This document shows positions 50,067-62,300 of a DNA stretch of 64,000 nt, in pieces; positions within the stretch are counted from its first letter, which is position 1; every line of letters begins with the position of its first letter. The translations under genes were made by a program, and so were the position numbers. The notes beneath the pieces were generated by a model. The model saw nothing but the letters and a program-made list of their open reading frames with translations, was not told the DNA's origin and did no database searches. This DNA comes from Tubiluchus corallicola (lineage: Eukaryota; Priapulida; Priapulimorpha; Priapulimorphida; Tubiluchidae): the NCBI GenBank assembly GCA_030141605.1, contig JAQGDQ010000395.1:31001-95000 (forward strand). The letters run 5' to 3'.

Positions 50067-50420
50067 GGGGCGTTCAGACATAGAGACTTCTCTCGCAACT
50101 TGTTGAGTCTCTGAGAGTAAAGTTGCTTCGTGTGAACGGCTGGGCAACTTCTCTCGCAACTTGTTGAGTCTCTGAGAGTAAAGTTGCAACGTGTGAACGG
50201 CTGGGCAACTTCTCTCGCAACTTGTTGAGTCTCTGAGAGTAAAGTTGCAACGTGTGAACGGCTGAGCAACTTCTCTCGCAACTTGCTGAGTCTCTGAGAG
50301 TAAAGTTGCTTCGTGTGAACGGCTGGGCAACTTCTCTCGCAACTTGTTGAGTCTCTGAGAGTAAAGTTGCAACGTGTGAACGGCTGCACGGCTTGGTAAT
50401 TTCACTATGTCTGAACGCGC
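50067..50420. mobile_element. Fold-back element with 61-bp internal array
   Basis: Ends GGGCGTTCAGACATAG and CTATGTCTGAACGCGCC are inverse. The interior is five copies of a 61-bp unit (CTTCTCTCGCAACTTGTTGA then GTCTCTGAGAGTAAAGTTGC and a GTGTGAACGGCTGGGCAA end) that alternate CTTCG and AACG variants. The three minus frames are open by chance. Confidence 0.8.
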
Positions 50421-51078
50421 CATAAGAAGCAGAACATCGCAAGTCCACATTTTGCTGACGAAAAATCGCGACAACATAAATTATTCACCTGACTTGCTTT
50501 AAGAAATGCTTAAATACTGTAAAATGTCAATTATAGAGGTATACAGATTGTATTCGTGCACAGCGTACAGGTAACTTGAATTTTCACTAAAAACCAGTTT
50601 GCAGTTAACAGCTACAAGCATTTAATATGTACTTTTTCAGATTGTTTGTTGACATGTAGTCCTGCCTCAATGACAATTTGGCAGATTTATCCCCAAAGGC
50701 GTCAAACCCATTTTCTTTTTCGGAAGAGGACAGCCATAGTTGACTTAAAATCAAGAACTGTTCTACAGTAGTTTTAAAAACAGAATGATAAAAATACTAT
50801 CAGAAGTTTTGTATCCTATACTACAAAGTTCTATTTTACATATCGTAAATATTTGGAACTGCTGATATCATTTGGTGTATGACTAACATCTTAACTTAAC
50901 GATCTCCCTCCAACACCCGCCCCACCCACTCATACGCATGTCACTTCAAAACAATAAATTGCGTAGCGACTGCACAGCTAGGTGGTAGACACCAAATACA
51001 TGGACACGTAAAACAACTACGACGCAAAAGGGTTTTAATGAGTAGCTTTCAATCTATTGCAAAAAACTACAATCAGGT
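50421..51078. other. Intergenic, no feature seen
   Basis: No supported gene or repeat. Confidence 0.5.
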
Positions 51079-51293
51079 GTTAAACAACGACTCCATGTGC
51101 ACGAATGCGTGATGCGTGATCCGTAATGCGTGGTGCGTATATGACAGTTTATATTTAAACACGAGGGAAGTATTTCCATGTGTACGTAATGCGTAATCTG
51201 TAAAGCATCATGCGTGATACGTAGTCACTCGAACGTGATGGCTATCGTCTGAATACGCAATACGCATTACGCATCGCACATGGAATCGTAGCT
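51079..51293. mobile_element. Fold-back MITE with ATGCGT repeats
   Basis: ACTCCATGTGCACGAATGCG and GATCCGTAATGCG at the left face ATACGCAATACGCATTACGC and GCACATGGAATCGTAG at the right. The ends contain short ATGCGTGATGCGT direct repeats. 215 bp, no coding. Confidence 0.7.
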
Positions 51294-51737
51294 TTACATT
51301 AGGAAAGTGCTAATGACGGTACTTGGCGTTAACGAATCATTAAAATTGATAATAAATATTAGGTCTATTCTCATTCCAACGTACTAAAAATTTATACCAT
51401 ACCACTATACCTTTTCTGAAAACAAAATTCTAAAATATGTTCTAAAATATTCTATCCTAAAATACGTCAACTAAAAATTAATAAATTTTTTTAAAAATGC
51501 TGATATTAGCATATAATACAAAAATACATTCAAGCTCGTTTTCAGGAATAGGACTTAAAATAAGGAAATTAAAATAAAGACAATGTGTTGTATCCTAATC
51601 AAGGGCTAGGTAGCTTCAAAATTAGTTTAAGAGATGTAACGGCTATAAAAAATAGACTGTCGTTTTGCTGGTCATACAAAAAGCAAAACTTCCAAGCAAA
51701 AATACATCAAAAACAATGAAAACAAATGAGACTACAC
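51294..51737. other. Intergenic, no feature seen
   Basis: AT-rich, no signal recognised. Confidence 0.5.
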
Positions 51738-52124
51738 AATAAGCCTTCACACAGTTTCGCTGTGCGCATGCGCTGTTGCTGTAGGGCAAAGATTAAGTGT
51801 ACCACAGCAAACCGTCTTAACTACAACCGTCACGTGACTTGCGGGTAAAGCAAAACCCTCTGCCGCATCAGTTCTGTAAACTTCTGTTGCTTTACGTGCA
51901 CATTACTTAATTATGCATTAGACTCCGCACAGAGTGATTTGCTTGGTGGTAACAAGAAAAAATGAACCTAGTAAGTTTCTAGCTAGTTGTTAAAACGGTC
52001 ACTATTACACAACAGCTTTGGATGCGAGGCGTTGTCAAGTGTGCACAAATGCATTGTCGGGTGCACTTAACCTTTGACCTTTTCACGATCATCATCAATG
52101 GCTAGAACGGTGAAAAGACTTATT
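51738..52124 (-). mobile_element. MITE-D, copy 3 (inverted)
   Basis: Ends AATAAGCCTTCACAC and GGTGAAAAGACTTATT. Reverse complement of copies at 42653 and 46989. Confidence 0.8.
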
Positions 52125-53025
52125 GCAAGAATGTGCAACAATGTCAACATGGACGTTGAAATGCAAGCGTTTCAGCCTTGCACGTGGAAAGATGTGGTAC
52201 AAGGAACAGTTCGAAGACACAACTGGTGCAAATGGCAAGGCTAGTCAAACCAACAACGAGCCCACTTGGAGGATGACGGCTATTTTCTGGTTGCCTTGAT
52301 GTAATCATGTTGTTAAGCTTGTTTGTTATGGATACTTAGCTTACAGTTCGTATAAAAATAAAGTTAAGTGAATTGTTTTAGTAAGGATTTCGTACCATTT
52401 CATAAATAACACGTAAAAATGGTACTGTACATTAACGTTATTTAATCTACATAGGATAAGCATATGTCGAAACTTGTAACTCCTTCAGAACCGCACCATC
52501 CAAAATAAGTTTTCTGCTACTGTATGTGCGCAGACATAATTAAATCATTACAAATTGGATACTGTTCTATTCGGGAGAATCTCGGCTATCCAGTCATGCC
52601 ATTTGTTTAAACAATAACAATAATTAATTAATAAGTGATTTAATTAACTAAAATTAACAAAAACACACCCTCTTCAAGCACTCCAGTTTAGCCTATTGAG
52701 TAGCTTAGTCTAGTGTACATTTGCGTGAACGTACACAATAATTTATTGATCGTCTGCTTGCTACAGCCAAAGTTGTTCTGCTGCTATTCCAGGAAAAACT
52801 AACCGATCAGCCAAGGACAAATTAACGTCGTTTCATTTTTAACAGGAATTTCTCCTTAAAGATAGAGTAGATTTGATCGGAGAGTTGTGTCTGGATAGTG
52901 GAATTTTCTGTCTTTAAAGTTAGCTTAGCTGATTTCACACAAGTGATACTGCAGATTGTTACAGTGCAAACACTGCAATTGCTGAATGCTTTTTTTCAAT
53001 TTTTTAATTTGTCTAAGGTAAGCAA
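52125..53025. other. Convergent gap downstream of the Rh gene
   Basis: A plus-strand open stretch (52150-52225, reading EMQAFQPCTWKDVVQGTV) is followed by AATAAA at ~52356. It could be a terminal exon or a retroelement end, but I cannot identify it. Confidence 0.3.
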
Positions 53026-53031
53026 ATTTAT
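53026..53031 (-). terminator. Poly(A) signal of the Rh gene
   Basis: TTTATT on the plus strand (AATAAA on minus) lies ~145 bp past the stop codon. Confidence 0.45.
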
Positions 53032-53171
53032 TTCATATATAATTTTGCATGAAAATCCGCGTTATGAGGAGTAGAAACCTACAAAAATTAACAGATCATG
53101 AACCCCATGCAAAATGCAGCAAACGGTTACAGTCCTGAAGGAGTTAAGAACAAGGAGAATGAAAATAAAAT

Positions 53172-53326
53172 CTAAATGTCTAGAGTTGGTGCGCCATCAA
53201 CAATTCCAGAAGACTGGGCGACTTCTTGATAACCTTTGTCGTCTTCTGCAACTTCCCACGCATCATGGTCATCGAAGATCATGTCTCCTTCTGGACTGTC
53301 AAAAAGTGGCAGCTTGAGCAATAAAC
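53172..53326 (-). CDS. Rh channel, terminal exon
   Basis: Encodes [14 protein letters not shown] and an acidic cytoplasmic tail ending GAPTLDI. Acceptor TTCGTTTTTAG, phase 1. Confidence 0.85.
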
Positions 53327-56300
53327 CTAAAAACGAAATTTCACATCAAAGGACAAGAAAAGGGTACTTGAATTAAGTTTCAGAAAAATCGCCTTAAAAA
53401 TTAAATTACTTTACAGGAATTTTATGCGTATATCGTACTCGCGTGAAAGGAATTTTAGTTTGTTTTCATTTTAAATTTCCCGCGATACTGTTTCGGCCGC
53501 GCCATTACATGACGTCATATACACACAACGTCAATCAGGGGAAGAAAAGGAAATGTTAAATTATCTGTCAGAAAACTTTCCATGCAGTTGTATTGCTTAG
53601 CATTTCACTTACCTGCTTGAAAGACTTATGTAACTAGAAAATTATTAATTATTATAAATATGTCACCAATTCGTAAAATGTCGTTGACTCACCCTTCAGG
53701 GTGCACCACTAACCAAAAACGTATTTTTAATCTTATTGACAAGATACAGTAATTTAAAATTTCACTTTAGTTAGTGACGTGTGCGCTACGAATGCTCTGA
53801 TTATTTTTTCAAACTTTACAGAATGTCATCTAAACTTGTTTCAAACGACCTGTCGTGAACGGTCGTTGCAGGAGTTTAAATTTTCGTGTTTTATACAGCT
53901 TTACTGCCAACGCAAGCCCTATATGCAAAAAGGCAGTATGTAAGTGGTAAAATATTTCAACACGAATTTTTAAGCTTTATGTAAGTGGAGGGTTGTGCTT
54001 TAATAATGTTACGTTACTCAGAGCCAACGCAAGTCTCTTTCTGGAAATGTACTTCTGCAGTAAGCCGATAGAGAAAAACTGCAGAATGCCTATTCTTGCA
54101 TTTGAACTCTAGTCCTCTGAGAGCTAGTGAAACGTGCCTCAATCGAGTAAAATGCAATTCCAAAACTTTTTCATTTAATATTTGGGATGATACATACGTT
54201 GTATCCACAAACTCGATTTTTTATCATTATGTTTAAACATCTAGTTTTCTAAGCATCCAGCATGTTATCTTGCAAACACAGAGGGCTAGAACCACCAAAA
54301 ACGCAGGTCAGTTACCTGGTATTGGTGCCTTGAAAGTGACATGTTAAGCTATGACCTTGTTCAAAGGTCAAGGGCATTGGACATCGGTCGGTCTTTCGAT
54401 TGTCATTTAAATTCTTTTGAGGCTTTAAGTTAAATTCATTTTTTTTCATTAGTTTTGAAGTATTGTGGGGGTATAAGTGTAGCTGGGTTTTAAAAAGCTG
54501 AGATCCTTTAAGAGCCCAAAATAGGAGCCAAAATACATAACGTTGAGTAACTTTAAATGTATCATAGCTAGTTCCACGAAACTTACATGATAGACACCAG
54601 GACCAGGCACTTAGGTAACGGTACGGATAAAAAACCTAAAATTGTTCAAGGGCTCGAGATATGACCCAAAATGTGAAAGTGTAAGGGGCAATCTACAATA
54701 CTTTTGCATGAGTAAACTGCATTGGACCAGGTATAGTTAAAGGATAAACGCGGTCATGCTCGCGGATATGGATCTTGTTACCTTTTAGTGTTATAAATAA
54801 AGAACACGACAGCCTAGTACATTAATAACTTTTACAACCAAGATGGCAACGGCAGCCATTAGTGATTAATCACATTTTTACATTACACAGCTGTTAAATG
54901 GAAAATTCAACATATTATGTATCACCAGCCATCGTTGAATGTGCTAAATAGAGGAAATTCGTCGTTTCGTCGTTTTTAAAATGCTAATCGTATACTTACC
55001 TGTGACAATACCTCCACCAATAGAAATGCCTAGAGTTACAGCAATTGCAGCCAATTGATGGCAAGCTTGCATTCCCGCTGTCCAATCAGCACCATGCTCT
55101 GAAGAGTTGGCTGGCGCTCGCATAGGAAACACTTTGTACAAACTAAACAAAATGTTACTTGTAATTTCTAAACAGCACATTAGATTAGATTAGATTTATG
55201 AAATCCAAATATGCATTATAAATAAATGTGATTAGCTAACGTTTTCAGAAGGGAGAAAGTCACCTGGCATAAATGAATTTACGGTGCCACATTAATTAGT
55301 TATTTCTATAGGTTTTACACGTCAAGTGTAGACACAGGAAAGTTCAAATGTGACTTAGGTAAGTCAAATGTAGACACAGGAAAGTTCAAATGTGACTTAG
55401 GTAAGTCAAATGTAGACATATGAATTTCAAATGTGTTTTGGTAACTCAAATGTGACTTAGGTAAGTCAAATGTAGACATAGGAATTTCAAATGTGTTTTG
55501 GTAACTCAAATGTGACTTAGGTAAGTCAAATGTAGACATAGGAATTTCAAATGTGTTTTGGTAACTCAAATGTGACTTAGGTAAGTCAAATGTAGACATA
55601 GGAATTTCAAATGTGTTTTGGTAACTCAAATGTGACTTAGGTAAGTCAAATGTAGACATAGGAATTTCGAATGTGTTTTGGTAACTCAAATGTGACTTAG
55701 GTAAGTCAAATGTAGACATAGGAATTTCGAATGTGTTTTGGTAACTCAAATGTGACTTAGGTAAGTCAAATGTAGACATAGGAATTTCGAATGTGTTTTG
55801 GTAACTCAAATGTGACTTAGGTAAGTCAAATGTAGACACAGGAAAGTTCAAATGTGACTTAGGTAAGTCAAATGTAGACATAGGAATTTCGAATGTGTTT
55901 TGGTAACTCAAATGTGACTTAGGTAAGTCAAATGTAGACATAGGAATTTCGAATGTGTTTTGGTAACTCAAATGTGACTTAGGTAAGTCAAATGTAGACA
56001 TAGGAATTTCAAATGTGTTTTGGTAACTCAAATGTGACTTAGGTAAGTCAAATGTAGACACAGGAAAGTTCAAATGTGACTTAGGTAAGTCAAATGTAGA
56101 CATAGGAATTTCAAATGTGTTTTGGTAACTCAAATGTGACTTAGGTAAGTCAAATGTAGACATAGGAATTTCGAATGTGTTTTGGTAACTCAAATGTGAC
56201 TTAGGTAAGTCAAATGTAGACATAGGAATTTCGAATGTGTTTTGGTAACTCAAATGTGACTTAGGTAAGTCAAATGTAGACATAGGAATTTCGAATGTGT

Positions 56301-59300
56301 TTTGGTAACTCAAATGTGACTTAGGTAAGTCAAATGTAGATGCATTACTTTGAATAAATCGGTAATTAATTCATTTAAGTGCAAATTACAAAAAGATAAA
56401 CCAAAGATAGTCATCACTTCTTTCATAACTTTGAAAAATGCGTTGTTTATCCTCAAACTAAATTCTTTGATAAACCATAACGTCTGTAGAAAAGAATAAA
56501 TTGGTTCCCACTTCCCAATGAACAGTGAATCACTAATTAGTTTTTTAAGTAATGCATTAGCACTGCATTAATGAATTAGTTTCTATTAAGAAACATTGCT
56601 TATTTTAAGAATGTATTGTTTTCTCTAACAGTTCCAATGGTATGTAAAGTTTACAAAATATTAGTGAACTGTTAGTAGATCGATAAAGTTATTATTTTCA
56701 CAGCAATTATTAAATTAAAATTAAAGGAGAATAAATTTAACATCCTTAAACTTTATCACCTATCCACATTTGAGATACCAATGTCACATTTGACTTGACA
56801 TGTGTCTACATTTGACTTACCAAAACGCTTAAGATTTCTTGAAAACCATTGTTAACACATTTGAACTACCTAAGTCTGCATTTGAGTTACCAAGACACAT
56901 TTGAATTACCTAAATCTACATTTGACTTAACGTAGGTCTACATTTGACAGGTAAAACCTATATTAAATTTACAAAAAGCATTAAAATCAAACACAAGTAG
57001 TTTAAATGAAAAAGAACATAAGTTGTTATCATTAACAATCTCCAACGGTAAACTATTCCACATATCGATCACCCTGTTTACAAAAGAGTATTTAAAAACA
57101 TCAATACGACAATAATTTTTGTACAACTTGTAACTATGACCCCTCAACTTGAGATTAGGTGCTTAGGTAAAAAACTCGTTGAAACTTAGACCTATAAGCA
57201 CATGGCAAATTTTGTACGCCATTTTCATATCAAAAACAAAACGTTTGGTTTCAAGAGCTTGTAGTTTCAAGTGGTACAGTCTACTAAAATAGATAATATA
57301 AGTTAAAACACATTAGATAACATAATTAGTAACCAGGGCATTAATTAATTATTAATAAGTTGCATTAGAGATTAGATTGTTGCATAGATGGGGTGATGAT
57401 GAACCCTGACATTTGATCAAATCTGCCCAGCGTGTACTTTCTAACCTGGAAGCTTCGTTTGAAAAACTTACCCACAATAAAATGAGTTGCATTGCTACAA
57501 AAATAATTCCTAGGGGTAGCAGAAGTTTTCAAGGATTACCTGTGTCCATATTCTTCATGAGTTGCAACAGCAGCATAGATGGCGCTAATGATTGCAGCAA
57601 AGACGCCTGGCATTCCATGTAAATTATTCACCCCACACGTATCGTGGATCTTTAGTTTGTCAGACATAAATGGCTGTAATGAGAAGAAATTACCTAAAAT
57701 CATTTCATAATTTCACGTTCAACCTTTTGAACAGACACAGTCAAACTTAACTCGGTATGTTTACGTTTGCAAACTTGATACGATATGAATACTTCAGAGT
57801 GGCTTAGAATTTTGTTGTCGAAGTGTATATTGTCTAAGTTGCTACTGTATAGGTGTATGTACATTTCGGTACCTCCATCTACCTACGTATCCAATAAATC
57901 GAATCCCCCTTTTTCCTATTGTTCTACAGGTTTTTATTGTGAATCTAAAGGAAAGAACAAATCGCTCAGTACGTTGGGTTTATTTTACTGTTATCACTTA
58001 AACTTAGAAAAGTATAACAAATAAATTTGCAAAGAACTGCCTATAAAGCATAAATTTAAAATATACTGTCTTTGAGAGATTAGAATTTTCAGGCTTGATG
58101 GTTGCCGCCATTCACTCGAAAATCATGACGTAATTGGGAGAAAATGTGACTTTTCGTGATTTTCGCGTCATTGGCTTTCCGTAAGCGCGCGCTGCTTAAA
58201 CTAATACAAACTCAGCAGGTTACCTAAGGTTCGCGAAAAAGTATTAAAAAAATTAGCTATCCATTTTTTTGTAAAAACTTATTAAACTTTTGACGAGGAT
58301 TGGCAGTGCGTTGCTTTTCTTCAAGACGAATGACGTCATTGGAAGAATAATGGGCCTTGAAAATTGGAGCGTCCAACCATGAAGTAATCGCAACGTTAAA
58401 GTGACTTTACTAGTTACACGTGGCGCTTCTTGCAAATTTATTACCAAATCCTTCTAACGCTTTTCGCGAACATTCAAATAAGCTTAACTTTCTAGAAGGA
58501 TTAGCCTAACTTTCTTAGGATTACCCTTTCCTTTAATTTTCTAAAACAGGGAACATAATGGGAATTGTTCGTTCATGTATATCAGACAGGATAGTTAATT
58601 AAACGTTCAATGGCGTTATTGTTTACAGAAGTGCATGCGAGATCCATGCATTATACATTATAGCTATCAAGCTGTAACACAGTCGACATGTTTTAGTACA
58701 GTACATAATAATATTTGTGAATAGTTGTAAATACGTTTTATTTATATTCGTCATTACTTTTCGTTACTGCACAGTAGTTTAGATTGCACTGTAAGTTTTT
58801 ATTAACTAGCGCTGATTGATCATCTCTGTAAAGCATTTTTCAGTGAATATCAATGTATTTTAATGGCAAATAAAGGTTATTATACATATACGTTGGAATG
58901 TTTTAGAACAGTGCGTTGTCACAGACAACAATCAGGCGCGACTGTTCTGGAAACTTCGTTTTTCTTACTAGACATGGTGTTTTCCCTTAAACATGAACCT
59001 GTTCATCACTGCCCATCTCTTGAGATCCTTGGGCTGAAATCCTTAAACATGAACCTGTTCATCACTGCTCATCTCTTGAGATCCTTGGGCTGAAATCCTT
59101 AAACATGAACCTGTTCATCACTGCTCATCTCTTGAGATCCTTGGGCTGAAATCCTTAAACATGAACCTGTTCATCACTGCTCATCTCTTGATATCCTTGG
59201 GCTGAACTTTTTCGTGCAATATGAACCCTGCAACTTTGTGCAAAAGAACTTACTGTCAGGAAGGAGAATCCTACGACAGAGAACGTTCCTGCAATTGATC

Positions 59301-62300
59301 CAACAAGTAAAGCTCCCCATGGCTGCATTAGAAAGTTAGCAGAAGCGCCGACTGCTACACCACCGGCCAGCGTAGAATTTTGTATGTGCACCTATAGTAT
59401 AAAATATTTTGTTAGTCAATCGACCATTTTGTTTTTCAACTGGTTAGTCGTTTTGTAGTTAATCAATTGTTTAGCAGACATGGAAAACACTTTGAGGCTT
59501 GAGACTTTGTTATAACTGAGATATTACCATGTTGAATCGCCCACGTGAGTCCATAAGAGCAGAGATAGCAAAAGCAACGACGCAGCTAGCTGCAATTCCA
59601 TAAACTGTGTTCAGTACAGCCCTATGCCTTTCATCTCCTTCCAAGGCACCGGCATTGAAACTGGGCCAGAATATCCAGAGAAAAACAGTGCCTATACAGA
59701 AGAAATTATCAGTTAATAACTCCTTCGGTTATCATGTTTCGTTCCCAGCTTCCGAGCTTTGTTACGTAGAGCATCTAAGCTCAGTAGCCTTTCTTTCAAC
59801 AAATGTAAAATAATAAGATGTGTTTTATTCTAGCGCAAAAAATTGAAGACTAAAGACACGTACTCGCCTTCAACTATATTGTTTGTCATAAAGAGCTATT
59901 AGTTTTCCATAATGGTGTCCTTACTTACCAACCATAGAGAACAGATCAGATCGATAGCTTGCTCCTTCTTTGGCTGATTTGTGAACGTCGTCATTGAAGG
60001 TAATTCGGGCAACAGCTAAACCAAAGTAAGCTCCAAAGGCGTGGACAAAAATTGAGTCACCGGCGTCTACAGCCTGTAATAAAGCAGTCACCATAAGAGC
60101 GGTTCTACCGACATCATTGAGTGTTTTGAAAACCTAGTTCGTTAAAAACATTTTGCCGAAATAAGAAATTTATACATAAGCAAACAAGCCTTTCCACACA
60201 ATTTTTTCCTGCTTTCCTTAACAACAGACTGTGCAAATGTGCTTAATTGAGATAGTACTCTACATCGCGCGTACTTTAGAATTTCTTAGCTGCAATTTTT
60301 GTCGTACCCATCACCTTAATTTGGATCTGACAACCTCGACCACATATCTGCTGAACTCCACCAAACATGTACAATTAGTGTGCAGTCAAATTCTGCTGCT
60401 AAGAAAGACATAGTAAAGTGTATGAAAAGCTGCCTTGGCTGAAGTATAAGTTTTATGAATTACGTAATTGCTTTCCTAGCAACGTTGCTCCATACAATGA
60501 AGATGAAATTACTACTACATAACAATGTGCAGAAAACAGTAGCAAAGTAGTTTGAACGATTTTACTTTCATATAGTAAAGATCCATCCTCCTTATCTAAA
60601 CGAACTATAGGTTTCACACGTCAAATGTAGACACAGGAAAGTTCAAATGTGACTTAGGTAAGTCAAATGTAGATCCATTACTTAGAATAAATCGGTAATT
60701 AATTCATTTAAGAGCAAATTACAAAAAGATAAACCAAAGATAGTCATTATCTCTTTCATAATTTTGAAAAATGTGTTGTTTATCCTTGCCCAATGAACAG
60801 TGAATCACTAATTAGTTTTTTAAGTAATGCATTAGTACTGCATTAATGAATTAGTTTCTCTCAAGGAACATTGTTTATTTTAAGAATGTATTGTTTTCTC
60901 TAACAGTTCCAATGGTATGTAACGTTTACAGAATATTAGTGAACCTACAACGTTGTTATTTTAACTTAAGAGCAATTATTGAATTGAAATTAAAGAAAAT
61001 TTAATTTAACATCCTTAAACTTTACATTTGTCTACATTTGACTTACCAAAAGCGCTTAAGATTTCTTGAAAACCATTGTTAACACATTTGAACTACCTAA
61101 ATCTACATTTGAGTTAACGCAGGTCTACATTTGACATGCAAAACCTATATAATTTATTTTTGTATCAAATAGATTGTGCTAAAAGGACTGACAGTTGAAC
61201 ATTATCTTTTACTCACATGCAAGTGTTCACGTCCAATGTATTCATTGAATTGAAATAAAACCACTTCTATAAAGGTCATTATGATGAGCTGAAGAGGAGA
61301 CAACTTGCCCAAAACTGCTCCAAAACTGATCAAAATGGCGGCCGCTACGAAATCAGCTGACAAGAGCCTAGAAGTGGGAAACAAAAAGATGATCAAGAAT
61401 TATAAAAAAAATGGAAAAATGAAATTCTAAACCTGGAGTGGTGAGTGATAGCCTATGGTGATGATTTAACTGTTTGTGTTTGCTGTTCTCTGGAGCAAGA
61501 AGTGGGTCTATCTTAAAATATTGGTCTCCCTTGGAAAATAATAGAGAAAATTAGATGAGACATGTGTACCAGGGAAAAAACGATTTTGCTGTGACAAGCC
61601 TGAGAAATTAGCTATTAATCTTGAAGAAAGTGAGTGGAATCAGTTGTGATCAATTTCATGATTTTCCGTTTAACAGTAGAGGAGGCAGACCCAAGTAACC
61701 CCAATGCTGGTTCAGGTAAAACGAATGTACTGCTGACGAAAAGCACTACTGGGCTGCGAGTAAGGTGTTGTGTTATTATTGTGAAAAGCAGTTATTGTGA
61801 AAATAGAGTCAATGTTAATACAAGAGCAGAAAGTAGAAAAAATGACGCGGTGTAAAATTGTTAAGGTTACAACAGACTTGTGCATAACTCTTGTATTTCT
61901 ATTAAGACAATGTTTTCTTGTCAGCACATGGATATAAGTGAGGCGCTGAAGCCTACAGCAAAGCAGCCAAGTGGCCGTCAAGCAGTGACAGAGCGACGCC
62001 ACTGGAGTTATTTCAAATTGGCTCAAAGCCAATCGTTTCTTCAGTTTTCATAAATTACTTACCAGATAATTAGGTGGGAATGAATTTTAACTTTGAAAAT
62101 TTTGAACGGAAATTGTATGTGCTATTAAAAATTAGTGAAACAAGTTTTTATCAAGTATACCTAAAACTTAACTTACTGGACAAGAACGCATCTTTTGACG
62201 TTCTTTAGTGCAAGCAAACTAGACGCCTGCATAGACTGCATCCAAAGCACCACGACCTCAACCTTAGTACCATCAACCTCAGCATTGATGCAGTGCCCTC

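Noticed and set aside
49967-50477. Three minus frames of 124-151 codons
   Set aside because: Translation of the 61-bp array in a fold-back element.
55315-56313. 332-codon minus-strand open frame of 20-residue repeats
   Set aside because: It is the translation of a 60-bp minisatellite whose period is divisible by 3 and lies inside a TIR element. No start context, splice sites or codon signal.
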